Below are positions 15,801 through 25,790 of a stretch of DNA of 37,767 nucleotides, one piece after another. The translations under genes and the position numbers were made by a program. Source of the stretch: Erysipelotrichaceae bacterium (GTDB taxonomy: Bacteria > Bacillota_I > Bacilli_A > Erysipelotrichales > Erysipelotrichaceae); the NCBI GenBank assembly GCA_015058955.1, contig SVBJ01000009.1, forward strand, positions 1-37,767, given 5' to 3'. The notes beneath the pieces were generated by a model, which worked only from the letters and a program-made list of their open reading frames with translations, made no database searches and was not told the origin of the DNA. Each line of letters starts with the position of its first letter. Positions within the stretch are counted from its first letter, which is position 1.

Positions 15801-17001
15801 GGAAATTACCAGAGACATTCCTAACGTTTCCGAATCAAGCTGCCGCTACCTCGATTCAAGAGGCATCGTCATGATCGGTGCGGAAGTCAAGGAAGGGGAT
15901 ATCCTTGTCGGTAAGGTAACTCCAAAGGGCCAGAGTGAAGTTTCTCCGGAAGAAAAGCTCCTGTTAGCCATCTTCGGTGAAAAGTCACGTGAAGTAAAAG
16001 ACAGTTCATTAAAGGTACCTCATGGTGGTGACGGTATCGTAATGGATGTAAAGACATTCTACCGCGGTAAGAGCAATGCTCAGCTCAATCCGGGTGTAAG
16101 CGCCATTGTCAAAGTCTACATCGCTCAGAAACGTAAGATTTCCGAAGGTGACAAGATGGCAGGCCGTCACGGAAACAAGGGCGTTATCGCCAAGATCTTA
16201 CCGGAAGAAGATATGCCATATTTACCAGATGGTACCAAGATTGATATCATGCTGAACCCATTCGGCGTTCCTTCACGTATGAATATCGGACAGGTTCTGG
16301 AGATCCATCTGGGCTTAGCCGCCGAAAAGCTGGGCTGCAAGTTTGCAACTCCGGTATTCGACGGTATCAATAACGAAGAACTGAAGTCAATTCTGGAAGC
16401 CACCAATGCTTCACCGGATGGCAAGACCCTGTTATATGACGGTCAGACAGGTGAACCTTTCGATGAAAGAGTCGCTGTCGGTGTCATGTACATGATCAAG
16501 CTGGCTCACATGGTTGACGACAAACTGCATGCCAGAGCAACCGGTCCTTACTCACTCGTTACTCAGCAGCCTCTGGGCGGTAAGGCTCAGAAGGGTGGCC
16601 AGCGTTTCGGTGAGATGGAAGTATGGGCTTTGGAAGCATATGGTGCTGCCTACACGCTGTCAGAGATCCTGACAGTCAAGTCTGACGATATTGCCGGCCG
16701 TGACAGAACCTATGAAGCTATCACCAAGGGCAAGCCGATTCCTGAACCAAGTGTCGGTGAATCATTCAGAGTTCTTACTCATGAATTACAGGCTCTGGCT
16801 CTTGATGTCAGAATCATGGACAAGGATGGCAATGTCATTGATCTCTCTCAGAATGAGGAAGACAGAAAGACAGCAGCTCCGGCTACGGAAAACAGCGAAG
16901 AAGTAGATGAGGAAGACATCGAAAGCGGCTACGAAATGGATGACATTCCGGAAGCAGCCGTCATCGGTGCTGACGATTACTACGATGATGATTATGAATA
17001 G
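12853..17001 (+). CDS. rpoB: DNA-directed RNA polymerase beta subunit
   Basis: RpoB is the beta subunit of core RNA polymerase. The 1382-residue protein is about 190 residues longer than the Bacillus form. Conserved landmarks include the rifampicin region ([19 protein letters not shown] followed by [11 protein letters not shown]), [27 protein letters not shown] and the C-terminal [21 protein letters not shown]. Residue Asn669 stands where most bacteria have His (H526 in E. coli, H482 in Bacillus), a change that lowers rifamycin binding. The last 40 residues form a strongly acidic tail. The start at 12853 is preferred over the in-frame GTG at 12844 because GGAAGGG lies 8 nt upstream of it. Confidence 0.98.
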   Translation: MSKDTYRLVHNGKKAVRRDYSKVSGTLELPNLVEIQTSSFDWFKNVGLREVFEEIYPVESRLGEIRLNFKGYTFDEPEYTVEECKIKELTYAARLRVNTELVIEDVNTGEINTKNEEVIFGDIPMMTPTGTFIINGAERVIVSQIVRSPGAYFSIDLEDKTGKDIFYTELIPSRGTWLEFQTDGKKTNTGRLINVSVDRKRKIISSILLKAVGLSLDAEKGEDTFDTADFKKFMGAVNWPVYDVEQESDQRDFLNLYLLMYTGIFGDYEDVVNTIIADKESFQQRSLLAIYENQRSDEIPTIEGSYNLINAKFFDARRYDLNKAGRYKVTKKLGAYARTKNNYLAQDIKDERGKTVVKAGTLIDTKELLASVRDTLAKGLYMQALPQKYAFSHPDAVTVPVAYRKGLVGRILAEGVSDKKIDLEEGLVLTEDDVNALAKAGIENIKVWGGIIAQEVKLTPENVISVLNYGSRLYSLGRLLDEKGIDVDLNDELVIDRYIPDTEEPILTNEGRQYVVDQVKNGAQLSLYLVGAANQVIYVKKRPEDDFAVKVIGIDPFTLKKTIIISDMYSQYSYMLNMMDDVGTVDDIDQLGNRRLRTVGELLQNQFRIGLSRVEKNIKEKISITEIDKLSPKNITHIRALSSAIKEFFSSSQLSQFMDQQNPLAELTNKRRISALGPGGLTRERAGFEVRDVHATHYGRICPIETPEGPNIGLINYLTSYGKVNEYGFIQTPYRIVDRETLKVKDDVIYLSADDELDYIIAQANEVKDGYLHNDQCVCRYQTETVMMPKESVELVDVSPKQIISVAAACIPFLENDDATRALMGANMQRQAVPLLKPHSPNVGTGMEYRVAKDSGGALIARADGVVTYVDAMKIIVNEDGHDHEYHLSKFMRSNAGTCVNQRPIVEVGEKVDKGDILADGPSMENGELALGQNVKIAFMTWHGFNYEDAVIMSERMVKDDIFTSIHIEEYSIECRDTKLGPEEITRDIPNVSESSCRYLDSRGIVMIGAEVKEGDILVGKVTPKGQSEVSPEEKLLLAIFGEKSREVKDSSLKVPHGGDGIVMDVKTFYRGKSNAQLNPGVSAIVKVYIAQKRKISEGDKMAGRHGNKGVIAKILPEEDMPYLPDGTKIDIMLNPFGVPSRMNIGQVLEIHLGLAAEKLGCKFATPVFDGINNEELKSILEATNASPDGKTLLYDGQTGEPFDERVAVGVMYMIKLAHMVDDKLHARATGPYSLVTQQPLGGKAQKGGQRFGEMEVWALEAYGAAYTLSEILTVKSDDIAGRDRTYEAITKGKPIPEPSVGESFRVLTHELQALALDVRIMDKDGNVIDLSQNEEDRKTAAPATENSEEVDEEDIESGYEMDDIPEAAVIGADDYYDDDYE

Positions 17002-17022
17002 GTATAGAGGAGGTACGGAAAT

Positions 17023-20000
17023 ATGAATATTAATGATGTTGCTTCTATACAGATCGGTTTAGCTTCTCCTGAAAGAATTCTTGAATGGTCTCATGGCGAA
17101 GTCAAGAAACCGGAAACACTGAACTACCGTTCTCAGAAACCTGAGAGAGACGGTTTGTTCTGTGAAAAGATCTTCGGACCAACCAAGGACTGGGAATGTG
17201 CCTGCGGTAAGTACAAGAAGGTCAGATATAAGGGCGTAGTCTGTGACAGATGCGGTGTTGAAATCACCAGAAGAGCTGTCAGACGTGAGAGAATGGGCCA
17301 CATTCAGCTGGCTTCTCCGGTTACCCATATCTGGTATCTGAAGGGAACTCCTTCCAGACTGGCACTGCTGCTCAACATCCCACCGAAGGAACTGGAAGAA
17401 ATAGTCTACTTCGTTAAGTGGATCGTCACCGATCCAAAGGACAGCGGACTGGAATACAAGCAGGTCATGACTCCGAAGGAAGTCAATGAAGCTCTTGATG
17501 CCCGCAAGTTCTTTACAGCCAAGATCGGTGCCGAAGCCATCAAGACTCTGCTCGAGCAGGTTGACATTGAACGGGAATACCAGAAGATCACTGCTGAAAT
17601 CGGTGCACTCGCTGATACTGATTCTCAGAATGAAAAGCGCAAGAAGCTGATCAAGCGTCTGGAAACCGTTGCTGCCTTCAGAAATTCCGGCCAGAAGCCT
17701 GAATGGATGGTACTGACAGTATTACCGGTAATACCGCCTGATCTGCGTCCAATGTTGCAGCTGGATGGCGGCAGATTCGCCTCAAGCGATCTGAACGACT
17801 TATACCGCCGTATCATTACCCGTAACAACCGTCTTAACAAACTGCTGGAGATCGGTACTCCGTCAATCATCGTTCAGAACGAAAAGCGTATGCTGCAGGA
17901 AGCTGTCGATGCCTTAATCGACAACGGCCGCCGCAGCAAGCCGGTTACCGGTTCCAACAACAGAGCCTTAAAGTCACTGTCTCACAGCCTTAAGGGTAAG
18001 CAGGGAAGATTCCGTCAGAACCTGCTTGGTAAGCGTGTTGACTTCTCCGGCCGTTCAGTTATCGCTGTCGGACCGGATCTCAAGATGTATCAGTGCGGTC
18101 TGCCAAGAGAAATGGCCATCGTTCTGTTCAGACCTTTCGTCATCAACGAAATGGTTCATCAGGACATTGCCACCAACTCCAAGACTGCTGAAAAACTGAT
18201 AGACAAGGGCGATGACAGAGTATGGGACATCCTTGAAGAAGTTATCAAGGATCACCCTGTTCTGCTTAACAGAGCCCCTACATTACACCGTCTGGGCATT
18301 CAGGCCTTCATGCCGAAACTGGTTGAAGGACGTGCCATCAGACTGCATCCGCTGGTATGTCCGGCATTCAATGCAGACTTTGACGGTGACCAGATGGCTG
18401 TTCACGTACCATTAAGTGAAGAAGCATGTGCTGAAGCCAAGATCTTAATGCTTGGTTCCAACAACATCCTTTCACCTAAGGACGGCCAGCCAATCGTTAC
18501 ACCTTCACAGGACATGGTACTTGGTAACTTCTATCTGACCATGGAAGAAACTAAGGAAGAGTTCTATGAGGAAGCTGAAAGATACAGAAGCTTAGGCGAT
18601 GAGGCCAGCGCTGAATTATGGACCAAGTACGGTGATTCAGAAGGCCGTGTATACAAGGATGTTTCCGAAGTATTAATGGCTTATGATGAAAAGCAGACTC
18701 ATCTGCACACCCGTATCGCCATCAGAGCCAAGTCTCTGAAGAAGTCATTCTTCACACCTGAGCAGAATGAAAAATATCTGATTACTACCGTTGGAAAGAT
18801 CATCTTCAACAATGTCTTCCCTGGTGATTTCCCTTACGTTAACGAAGTAACTGACGGCTGGAATGTCAAGCTGGCTGACAAGTACTTTGTTGATTACGGA
18901 ACCGACATCAAGGAATACATTAAGGCTCTGCCTCTGGCAAGTGCCGTTAAGAAGAAAGACCTGGGAGCCATCATCGCTGAAGTCTACAAGAGATACGCCA
19001 ATACCGAATCTCATCAGGCTCATGATGACGGCAAGCCATATCATGGCGAAGACCAGACATTCGTTTACTTTGACAAGATCAAGGATAACGGGTTCAAGTA
19101 TTCAACCGTAGCAGGCATGACCATTTCCCTGAATGACATCAAGGTTTCCCCTAACAAGCATAAATATGTTGAAGAGGGCAAAGTTCGGGCTGACAGACTG
19201 TTAAGACTCTATCACAGAGGCTTGCTGACTGAACCTGAATGGGAAAGAAGCTTAATGACATTATGGGATGGCATCAAGACAACCACAGTTAACGAACTGA
19301 TGGCTGCCTTACCAAAGAAGAATCCTATCAACATGATGATGGTTTCAGGTGCCCGTGGTAACAAGGACAACCTGTCTCAGTTAGCCGGCTTACGTGGTCT
19401 GATGAGTAAACCTACTCAGGCCAAGAGTGCCAAGGGCTATCAGAGATCCATCATCGAAGTTCCAATCTACTCATGCTTCCGTGAAGGCCAGACCGTAAAC
19501 GAATTCTTTATCGCATCACACGGTATCAGAAAGGGTCTGACTGACACGGCTCTGAAGACAGCATCATCAGGTTATCTGACCAGAAGACTTGTTGACGTTG
19601 CCCAGGACGTAGTAGTAGTTGAAGATGATTGCGAGACTGAAGACGGATACCTGGTATCTGAAATCGTCGACCGCAAGGCCGGAACAGTCATTGAAACTCT
19701 GTATGAGAGACTTGTTGGCAGGTATGTAAAGCAGGACGTCATCAATCCTGAAACCGGTGAACTGATCATTAAGGAAGATGAATTCATTGATGAAAACACC
19801 GCCAGAAAGATCGTTGACAGCGGCATCAAGGAAGTCCTGATCAGAAATGCCTTCGTATGTAAGTCAGAAAACGGTATCTGCCGTAAGTGTTACGGACGTA
19901 ACATGGCTACCGGTAAGCTGGTTGAAAACGGTGAAGCAGTCGGTATCATGGCTGCCCAGTCAATCGGTGAACCAGGTACTCAGCTGACAATGAGAAACTT

Positions 20001-20904
20001 CCATACCGGCGGCGTTGCCAACGCCGAAGGTGACATCACTCAGGGTTTACCGCGTGTTGAAGAGTTATTTGAGGCACGCTGTCCTAAGCATCCGGCTGTT
20101 ATCGCCAAGTTCGACGGTGAAATCGTCGCCATCGAAGCTAACGATAAGGGCGGTACTACCATTACCCTGAAGAGAATCGTTGAAGGTGAAGAAGAAACAT
20201 TTGACCACAAGGTTGACCCTACACAGGTCATCCGCTCCTGGATCAAGGTCGGTACTTTCGTCAAGGCTGGCGAAAAGCTGACTGAAGGCCAGGTCAATCC
20301 TAAGGAATTAATCGACTTTGCCGGTGTTGAAGCCGTTCAGAATTACATCCTCAAGGAAGTAAAGAAGGTTTACCACAGCCAGAGTATTGATATTTCCGAC
20401 AAACACCTTGAAATCATGATTACTCAGATGCTCAGAAAGGTCGTCATCGAAGACGGTAACGACACTGAACTGGCCAAGGGTACTCAGATCAGTAAGAGAA
20501 AGATCACTGAAATCAACGGTGACATTCTGCTTGACGGCGGCATTCCTGCCAAGTTCAAGCCAATCTTACTGGGTGTCTCCAAGTCATCTGTTGAAACTGA
20601 TTCATGGCTGTCAGCCGCAAGTTTCCAGGAAACCACCAAGGTCTTAACTGATGCTGCCGTTAACGGTAAGATCGACGTATTAAGAGGTCTGAAGGAAAAC
20701 GTCATCATCGGTAAGAAGATTCCTGCTGGAACCGGTACTGATGCCGTTCGTGAATCAACGATCGAAATCAAGCGCAGAGCTGAAGAAGAACGCCGCATCA
20801 AGGCTGAAAGAATCGCTCAGGAGAGTGAGGAAGAAGCCCGTCTGCAGTCACTGGTGGCTGCTGAAGGTGATGCAGCTGATACTGAAGCAGCAAGCGCTGA
20901 ATAG
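17023..20904 (+). CDS. rpoC: DNA-directed RNA polymerase beta' subunit
   Basis: RpoC carries the catalytic centre of RNA polymerase. The 1293-residue product has the N-terminal zinc ribbon ([20 protein letters not shown]), the active-site [12 protein letters not shown] with Mg-binding Asp452, Asp454 and Asp456, the bridge/trigger-loop segment around [20 protein letters not shown] and the second zinc site ([14 protein letters not shown]). The C-terminal tail is charged (Glu/Arg-rich, then acidic). AGAGGAGGT lies 9 nt upstream, and rpoB ends 21 nt before. It is followed directly by a terminator; the str-operon genes (rpsL, rpsG, fusA) commonly found next are not here. Confidence 0.98.
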   Translation: MNINDVASIQIGLASPERILEWSHGEVKKPETLNYRSQKPERDGLFCEKIFGPTKDWECACGKYKKVRYKGVVCDRCGVEITRRAVRRERMGHIQLASPVTHIWYLKGTPSRLALLLNIPPKELEEIVYFVKWIVTDPKDSGLEYKQVMTPKEVNEALDARKFFTAKIGAEAIKTLLEQVDIEREYQKITAEIGALADTDSQNEKRKKLIKRLETVAAFRNSGQKPEWMVLTVLPVIPPDLRPMLQLDGGRFASSDLNDLYRRIITRNNRLNKLLEIGTPSIIVQNEKRMLQEAVDALIDNGRRSKPVTGSNNRALKSLSHSLKGKQGRFRQNLLGKRVDFSGRSVIAVGPDLKMYQCGLPREMAIVLFRPFVINEMVHQDIATNSKTAEKLIDKGDDRVWDILEEVIKDHPVLLNRAPTLHRLGIQAFMPKLVEGRAIRLHPLVCPAFNADFDGDQMAVHVPLSEEACAEAKILMLGSNNILSPKDGQPIVTPSQDMVLGNFYLTMEETKEEFYEEAERYRSLGDEASAELWTKYGDSEGRVYKDVSEVLMAYDEKQTHLHTRIAIRAKSLKKSFFTPEQNEKYLITTVGKIIFNNVFPGDFPYVNEVTDGWNVKLADKYFVDYGTDIKEYIKALPLASAVKKKDLGAIIAEVYKRYANTESHQAHDDGKPYHGEDQTFVYFDKIKDNGFKYSTVAGMTISLNDIKVSPNKHKYVEEGKVRADRLLRLYHRGLLTEPEWERSLMTLWDGIKTTTVNELMAALPKKNPINMMMVSGARGNKDNLSQLAGLRGLMSKPTQAKSAKGYQRSIIEVPIYSCFREGQTVNEFFIASHGIRKGLTDTALKTASSGYLTRRLVDVAQDVVVVEDDCETEDGYLVSEIVDRKAGTVIETLYERLVGRYVKQDVINPETGELIIKEDEFIDENTARKIVDSGIKEVLIRNAFVCKSENGICRKCYGRNMATGKLVENGEAVGIMAAQSIGEPGTQLTMRNFHTGGVANAEGDITQGLPRVEELFEARCPKHPAVIAKFDGEIVAIEANDKGGTTITLKRIVEGEEETFDHKVDPTQVIRSWIKVGTFVKAGEKLTEGQVNPKELIDFAGVEAVQNYILKEVKKVYHSQSIDISDKHLEIMITQMLRKVVIEDGNDTELAKGTQISKRKITEINGDILLDGGIPAKFKPILLGVSKSSVETDSWLSAASFQETTKVLTDAAVNGKIDVLRGLKENVIIGKKIPAGTGTDAVRESTIEIKRRAEEERRIKAERIAQESEEEARLQSLVAAEGDAADTEAASAE

Positions 20905-20919
20905 TCTGAAACACAGAAG

Positions 20920-20948
20920 AGAGAAGCTGAAACATGCTTCTCTTTTTT
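20920..20948 (+). terminator. Intrinsic terminator of rpoBC
   Basis: AGAGAAGC (20920-20927) and GCTTCTCT (20936-20943) form the stem, with T to 20948. The GH13 -10 box TATAAT (20953-20958) starts 5 bp later, so one operon ends and the next begins within about 40 bp. Confidence 0.9.
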
Positions 20949-20952
20949 GCGC

Positions 20953-20958
20953 TATAAT
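20953..20958 (+). promoter_or_regulatory. -10 box of the GH13 gene
   Basis: TATAAT about 28 nt before the start codon, without a TG extension and without a convincing -35. The element is therefore only moderately supported. Confidence 0.5.
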
Positions 20959-20985
20959 GATAATAAGGAACTGCAGGTGATAATA

Positions 20986-22671
20986 ATGAAAACAGAATGG
21001 TTTAAGAATGCGGTAGTTTATCAGATATATCCGTTCAGCTTTCTTGACAGCAACAATGACGGCTGGGGAGACATTGAGGGAATAATATCCAAGCTTGACT
21101 ACATCAAGGAGCTGGGAGTGACCGCAATCTGGTTTTCTCCACTTTACAAGTCTCCGGATTATGACTATGGCTATGACATCAGCGATTACCGAGACATTGA
21201 TGAGAAATTCGGCAGTATGGCTGATTTTGACAGATTACTGGAAGAATGCCATAAGCGTGAGTTGAAAGTCATCATGGACATGGTGATCAATCATACCTCA
21301 ATAGAGCATCCATGGTTTAAGAAGGCAATTGAGGATCCTGAATCGCCATACCGTGATTACTACATAATCAGAAAAGGCAGATGGGAAAAGGGGAAACTTC
21401 TGCCTCCTAGCAACTGGGATTCAACCTTTACCGGCAGCGCGTGGGAAAGAATAGGTGACAGTGATGAGTTCTATCTGCATCTGTTCTGTGTCGAGCAGGC
21501 TGATCTCAACTGGGAAAATCCGGAAGTAAGAAGAGAAATCATCGACATTCTCAACTTCTGGCTGGATAAGGGCGTTGACGGTTTCCGCTTTGATGTCTTC
21601 AACATGTTTTCCAAGGTTTATCCGATCCAGGATGATACCCGCAAGGGCGGGGTTCAGAAAGGCGGACAGTACTACATTGACGGTCCGAGAATGCATGAAT
21701 TCCTGAAGGAACTCAATGAAAAGTCTCTTTCCCTGTATGACAGCTATACCGTTGGTGAATCATATCATCCTTCTCCTGAAGCTGCATATGAGTATGTCAG
21801 AAAGTCCAATAAGGAGCTTGATACCATCTTCAACTTCGGCCATCTGGATTCCGATAATATCGGCAGCCTGAAGTTTTTCTGGAAACCGTTTGATCTGCTG
21901 CAGTTCAAGGACGGTCTGTTTGACCCGCAGAGAAAATACTATGAAGAAGGCTGGAATACCCTGGTTCTGGAAAACCACGACAATCCAAGAAGCGTCAGCC
22001 GCTTCTCCATTGACACTAAACGTTTCCGCTATGAAGCAGCCACGATGCTGGCAACCATCACTTATCTGGGATTTGGCATACCGTTTATCTACATGGGTCA
22101 GGAAGTCGGACTTACCAACACTGACTTTAAGAGCATTGATGAACTGAAAGATCCGGTAAGTCATTTTGTCTATGATCTGATGCATGGCTATGGCATGCCG
22201 GGAAAACTGGCCTTCAGTTTCATTAAATATGGTGCCAGGGACCACGCCAGAGTACCGATGGCCTGGGATGATTCCGCCAACGGCGGCTTCAATAAGGGGC
22301 ATTCAACCTGGCAATGCATCAATCCTTTATATAAAACGATCAACGTAAAAAACGATCTGAACTGTTCCCGTTCAATCTACCGTTATTATCAGAAACTGCT
22401 GGCAATCAAGAAAAATGATGAGGCAGCTATCTGGGGTTCAACGGAGGAATACGATCACAATAACCGCAGGATCGTTGCCTATAGCCGTAACTGGGAAGGC
22501 CGCAGACTGTTTGTCATGGCCAACTTCAGCAAGAAACCGGTTAAGTATGTTCTGCCTGAGGGTATCAACTGTGACAGTATCCTGCTGAATAACTATGAGC
22601 AGCTGAAATGCGAAGGAAACACTGTCAGTCTGCAGCCTTATCAGGCTTTAGTGTGTGAAGTGACACGGTAA
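20986..22671 (+). CDS. GH13 alpha-glucosidase, probably oligo-1,6-glucosidase
   Basis: This retaining alpha-glucosidase would hydrolyse short alpha-glucans in the cytoplasm, there being no signal peptide. The 561-residue enzyme has the (beta/alpha)8 barrel and the four GH13 regions: region I MDMVINHTS, region II GFRFDVFN with nucleophile Asp203, region III VGES with acid/base Glu258, and region IV ENHDNPR with Asp332. Val204 directly after the nucleophile is the residue typical of alpha-1,6-specific enzymes (oligo-1,6-glucosidase, dextran glucosidase), where alpha-1,4 enzymes carry Thr. The start at 20986 follows CAGGTGATA. It is monocistronic or reads into the next gene, since no clear terminator follows. 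Trehalose-6-phosphate hydrolase is an alternative. Confidence 0.88.
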   Translation: MKTEWFKNAVVYQIYPFSFLDSNNDGWGDIEGIISKLDYIKELGVTAIWFSPLYKSPDYDYGYDISDYRDIDEKFGSMADFDRLLEECHKRELKVIMDMVINHTSIEHPWFKKAIEDPESPYRDYYIIRKGRWEKGKLLPPSNWDSTFTGSAWERIGDSDEFYLHLFCVEQADLNWENPEVRREIIDILNFWLDKGVDGFRFDVFNMFSKVYPIQDDTRKGGVQKGGQYYIDGPRMHEFLKELNEKSLSLYDSYTVGESYHPSPEAAYEYVRKSNKELDTIFNFGHLDSDNIGSLKFFWKPFDLLQFKDGLFDPQRKYYEEGWNTLVLENHDNPRSVSRFSIDTKRFRYEAATMLATITYLGFGIPFIYMGQEVGLTNTDFKSIDELKDPVSHFVYDLMHGYGMPGKLAFSFIKYGARDHARVPMAWDDSANGGFNKGHSTWQCINPLYKTINVKNDLNCSRSIYRYYQKLLAIKKNDEAAIWGSTEEYDHNNRRIVAYSRNWEGRRLFVMANFSKKPVKYVLPEGINCDSILLNNYEQLKCEGNTVSLQPYQALVCEVTR

Positions 22672-22704
22672 ACTGTTGTTATAGGCAAAAAAGCCGGATT
22701 GTAT

Positions 22705-22710
22705 TAGAAT
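22705..22710 (+). promoter_or_regulatory. Possible -10 box very close to the start codon
   Basis: TAGAAT lies 8 bp before the ATG at 22719, so a transcript from it would begin at or next to the start codon. No -35 of quality was seen. Confidence 0.4.
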
Positions 22711-22718
22711 TGAAATAG

Positions 22719-23123
22719 ATGCGTATAGTTCTGTTCTGGGTTTTGCAATGCACATGGGGAATCCTGCAGACCTTTCTGGGACTGCTGGTTTTTCTGGTAC
22801 ATTATAAGGACAGACACTATTTCTATAAGGGAGCCATTGCTACGGAATGGCACCGCAATGAAGGTCTCTCCCTGGGACTGTTCATCTTTGTCTGGCCAAA
22901 TGACGAAAGGGTAGTGGTTCATGAGTACGGCCACTGCATACAGTCGGCCCTGTTAGGCCCGCTGTATCTGCCGATCATTGGAATACCGTCAGCCATCTGG
23001 GCTAATACCCCGGCGCTGGAAAAGGCCAGGATCCATCAACATAAGTCATATTACCGGTTTTATCCCGAAAAGTGGGCTAACCGATTGGGAAAAAGAGCGA
23101 CCGGAAAGGAACCATTGGAATAA
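22719..23123 (+). CDS. Small membrane protein with an HExxH motif
   Basis: I recognise the motif but not a named family. The 134-residue protein has a transmembrane helix at about residues 4-26, the zinc-metallopeptidase-type motif HEYGH (68-72), and a second hydrophobic segment at about 76-95 (GPLYLPIIGIPSAIW). The C-terminal YYRFYPEKWAN pattern looks conserved, and similar small HEYGH proteins occur in gut Firmicutes and Bacteroidetes. Peptidase activity is inferred only from the motif; no third ligand can be assigned. An in-frame TAG sits just before the ATG, and there is no ribosome-binding site, so the message may be leaderless or translated by read-through from GH13. It is first of a run ending in nagA. 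Confidence 0.72.
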   Translation: MRIVLFWVLQCTWGILQTFLGLLVFLVHYKDRHYFYKGAIATEWHRNEGLSLGLFIFVWPNDERVVVHEYGHCIQSALLGPLYLPIIGIPSAIWANTPALEKARIHQHKSYYRFYPEKWANRLGKRATGKEPLE

Positions 23124-23135
23124 AGGAGAATTATC

Positions 23136-23777
23136 ATGAACCCGTATTTAATTATTGTAATCATTCTGGCTGTGGCATTTATCGGCTACGACATGTACAT
23201 GTCTTATAAGAGAAAGGCCCTGCTTGACAAGCTGACAGAACATCTTCTCAAAGGCGAACTGCAGGATTTTGATGATCTCATGGCTGAGAACAACACCAGG
23301 AAAATGATCCCCCCATTCAACTATGAGTATCTGCAGTTAAGCAGAGCCATGATGGGTGGCAGTAAGAACAGGATCACTCAGCTTTTTGACCAGTTCAAGA
23401 CCAGAAGACTGAACCCTGCCCAGAAAAGAGAGATAGCCATCAGAGGCTTCAACTATTTCCTGGAAGAAAAGAACAATGAACAGCTGACTTATTACCGTGA
23501 TCAGATAAACTCTCTGCCTGATAAGCGGGAAAATGCTGCCTTAAAGGAAGAAGTCAATACATATTACCGGGTAACTGTGGAAGGCAGAACCGACATTCTG
23601 GATGAACTGCTGGAAAAGACGGAAAAGCTTCCGGAGAAGTACCGTGGCATGAATGAATATCTGATCTCACAGATCTATGAACACATGGGCAATAAGGAAA
23701 AGACGGAAGAATATCTCAATCTGTCCCGTAAGCACATGGAAATGCTGAGCACGGCTCCTTCCGACGGGGCTCAATAG
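23136..23777 (+). CDS. Membrane-anchored helical protein of unknown function
   Basis: The 213-residue protein has an N-terminal transmembrane helix (about residues 4-21) followed by a long, charged, all-helical region, probably cytoplasmic by the positive residues after the helix (YKRK). The helix spacing recalls TPR-like repeats (for example EYLQLSRAMMGG, and the C-terminal EYLISQIYEHMGNKEKTEEYLNLSRKH, which looks like a TPR hairpin), but no repeat is clear enough to be sure. AAAGGAG lies 8 nt upstream. It sits 12 nt after the HExxH gene and 14 nt before the next gene, so an operon is likely. No function is assigned. Confidence 0.72.
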   Translation: MNPYLIIVIILAVAFIGYDMYMSYKRKALLDKLTEHLLKGELQDFDDLMAENNTRKMIPPFNYEYLQLSRAMMGGSKNRITQLFDQFKTRRLNPAQKREIAIRGFNYFLEEKNNEQLTYYRDQINSLPDKRENAALKEEVNTYYRVTVEGRTDILDELLEKTEKLPEKYRGMNEYLISQIYEHMGNKEKTEEYLNLSRKHMEMLSTAPSDGAQ

Positions 23778-23791
23778 AAAGGGGATCTTTC

Positions 23792-24115
23792 ATGCCAGAT
23801 CAGGATATGAAGAAGAAAATCGCTGATGAACTGAAGCCTGCCCGTGACAAGTCCGATGAAATCATGAAAAAAATAGCTGAAAGCGAATTGGGCAAAATGA
23901 TTCTGGGCAGCGACGGCAAGTTTGACAAGCGGGACATTGAAAGAATGACGGAAAAGTTCAGAACCAGTGCTGTCGGCAAGGCCATTCTTGGTGAAGACGG
24001 CAAGCTGGATGCTGAAGATTTCCAGAGATACATTGCCAATATCAAGGCAATGCGGAAAAAGATAGACGCCAAGATTAAGGAAGCAGAGGGAAGCAACGAT
24101 GATCATACAGAGTAA
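23792..24115 (+). CDS. Small acidic protein with duplicated EF-hand-like motif
   Basis: The 107-residue product is not recognised. It contains an internal duplication, residues 34-52 and 62-80 (period 28), each reading GK-x-ILG-x-DGK-x-D-x-x-D followed by a helix. This recalls a calcium EF-hand or dockerin loop, but the first and third calcium ligands are missing, so metal binding is doubtful. The rest is a Lys/Glu-rich helix. GAAAGGGG precedes the ATG. The gene overlaps the start of nagA by 17 nt, indicating translational coupling and co-regulation with nagA. Confidence 0.72.
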   Translation: MPDQDMKKKIADELKPARDKSDEIMKKIAESELGKMILGSDGKFDKRDIERMTEKFRTSAVGKAILGEDGKLDAEDFQRYIANIKAMRKKIDAKIKEAEGSNDDHTE

Positions 24116-25235
24116 GAATGTTTATTTTGAAGAAAAGCTGCAGCCGTTACAGGTTGAAATAACTGACGGCAAGATCAGCCGGATACTGCCATATGGGTTT
24201 AAGAGCATTGACAGAGATTACGGTGAAAACTGGATCCTTCCTGGTCTGTGCGATATTCACAGCCATGGATATCACATGTGTGATGCCAATACTGCTACTG
24301 AAGAGGGAATCAGAGAATGGATGAAGTACCTTCCTGAAGAAGGTGTTACGGCAACTCTGCCTACTACTTCTGCCGGTGTACCGTGGGAACAGCTGCTGGA
24401 AAATGTCAAGAACATTGCCAGAGTAATCGACGGTGAATATGAGGGAGCCAGAATTCTTGGCATTCATTCTGAAGGACCGTTCATTTCCGAACAGTTCCGT
24501 GGGGCTCAGAAAGTGGAAGCCATGGTCATTCCTGACAGAAAGAAGATCGATGATTTCCAGAAGGCCTGCAACGGGCATCTGATCTATGTCATGATCGCCC
24601 CGGAAGTTCTGGAGAACTGCGATGTAATAAGATACTGCAGGGAACAGGGCATCAGAGTTTCGCTGGGCCATACCGGTGCTTCCTTTGACAAGTGCACTGA
24701 AGCCAGAGAAGCCGGTGCCGTATCCTTCACACATACATACAATGCCATGAAGGGACTTAACCACCGTAATCCGGGTACTGTCGGTGCTGCCATGTATTAT
24801 GATGACATGTATGCTGAGCTGATCGGCGATACCTGCCATGTATCACCGGTAGCTGCCAACATTCTGGCCAGGATTAAGGGTAAGGACCGCCTGATTTCCG
24901 TTACGGACTCTGTCCGGGCCAAGGGATTCCCAATCGGTGTTTACAATACCCCGGAGGGCATAATCAGTGTCAATGAAGATGAAACCTGCCGTCTGGAAAA
25001 CGGTGCCTTAACCGGCAGTGCTGCCAAGCTGTGCCATATTCTGGGCAAGGAAATCAGAATCTCAGGCATTGATGTCGTTACTGCCATCAATTCATGCACC
25101 TGCAACCCGATGAACATGCTGGGATTCGGCAATGTCAAAGGCTACATCAAGCAGGGTTATGACGCAGACATTACTGTTCTTGACGGCAACTTTGATGCCA
25201 TCCAGACCTATGTCGGCGGTGTGGAAATGCTTTAA
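24099..25235 (+). CDS. nagA: N-acetylglucosamine-6-phosphate deacetylase
   Basis: NagA removes the acetyl group from GlcNAc-6-phosphate, giving glucosamine-6-phosphate for glycolysis or wall synthesis. The 378-residue protein is an amidohydrolase with the metal-binding DIHSH (His54, His56), HSEGPF (Glu125), the histidines of GHTGA and THTYNAM, and the catalytic Asp in VTDS. The HxH pair indicates the two-metal (Bacillus-like) version. GAGGGA lies 7-8 nt upstream inside the preceding gene. The partner nagB is not adjacent; two SIS-domain sugar-phosphate genes nearby are not close to nagB or glmS. It overlaps the next gene by one base. Confidence 0.95.
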   Translation: MIIQSKNVYFEEKLQPLQVEITDGKISRILPYGFKSIDRDYGENWILPGLCDIHSHGYHMCDANTATEEGIREWMKYLPEEGVTATLPTTSAGVPWEQLLENVKNIARVIDGEYEGARILGIHSEGPFISEQFRGAQKVEAMVIPDRKKIDDFQKACNGHLIYVMIAPEVLENCDVIRYCREQGIRVSLGHTGASFDKCTEAREAGAVSFTHTYNAMKGLNHRNPGTVGAAMYYDDMYAELIGDTCHVSPVAANILARIKGKDRLISVTDSVRAKGFPIGVYNTPEGIISVNEDETCRLENGALTGSAAKLCHILGKEIRISGIDVVTAINSCTCNPMNMLGFGNVKGYIKQGYDADITVLDGNFDAIQTYVGGVEML

Positions 25236-25777
25236 TGGATAAAAGGGAATTAAGAAGCTTATTAAGAAAGAAAAACATTGATCCGGCATACCTGAAACAG
25301 GCCAGCCGGATCATTCAGAATAAGGTGATGAGTCTGCCGCAATACCGTAAGTGCAGAAGGATTTTCTGTTACGTTTCAGTCGATGGTGAGGTGGCAACGG
25401 ATCTTATTCTCAGGGATGCTCTGGATAACAGGGAACTGCTGGTTCCCAAATGCATGGATAAGGGGATCATGAAAGCCATAAAGATCAGTTCCCTTGATGA
25501 GCTTGTTAAGGGAAGTTATGGCATACCCGAACCGGCTGGTAATCTGGCTTGCGAGGATTTTGATCTGGTGATCGTCCCATGTGTCAGTGCCGGAAAAAAC
25601 GGTGAAAGACTGGGTCATGGGGCAGGGTATTATGACCGTTTTCTCATTGACAGCAGACGGCTGAAAGTATGTCTGTGCTGTGAAGAAAACATCAGGGAAG
25701 ACATCCCGATGGAGGAAAATGATCTGTACATGGATCTGGTCATTACCGAAGAAAACATCTATGAAAACTGCCTGTAA
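25235..25777 (+). CDS. 5-formyltetrahydrofolate cyclo-ligase
   Basis: This enzyme (MTHFS) converts 5-formyl-THF to 5,10-methenyl-THF with ATP, returning stored folate to one-carbon metabolism. The 180-residue protein has the basic N-terminal ATP-binding segment (KRELRSLLRKKN), YVSVDGEVATD, and the signature LGHGAGYYDRFL. Its ATG overlaps the TAA of nagA (TAATG), so it is coupled to it although the two pathways are unrelated. A terminator overlaps its own stop codon. Confidence 0.93.
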   Translation: MDKRELRSLLRKKNIDPAYLKQASRIIQNKVMSLPQYRKCRRIFCYVSVDGEVATDLILRDALDNRELLVPKCMDKGIMKAIKISSLDELVKGSYGIPEPAGNLACEDFDLVIVPCVSAGKNGERLGHGAGYYDRFLIDSRRLKVCLCCEENIREDIPMEENDLYMDLVITEENIYENCL

Positions 25778-25790
25778 AAGGCGGTTTTTT
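25766..25790 (+). terminator. Terminator overlapping the cyclo-ligase stop codon
   Basis: AACTGCCT (25766-25773) pairs with AGGCGGTT (25779-25786), with one G-T pair and a loop of GTAAA, then T to 25790. The stem contains the last codons, and the last two T are also the start of the -35 of the next gene. Confidence 0.87.

Noticed and set aside
20040-20297. Minus-strand open frames within rpoC and rpoB
   Set aside because: Shadows of the polymerase genes, with Ser/Leu-rich low-complexity products.
21760-22302. Open frame of 180 codons on the minus strand within the GH13 gene
   Set aside because: Antisense shadow of the glucosidase frame, without start signals.
24147-24839. Long open frame of 230 codons on the minus strand within nagA
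   Set aside because: It lies antisense to a gene with full catalytic motifs, has no ribosome-binding site and no recognisable protein; it arises from the codon bias of nagA.
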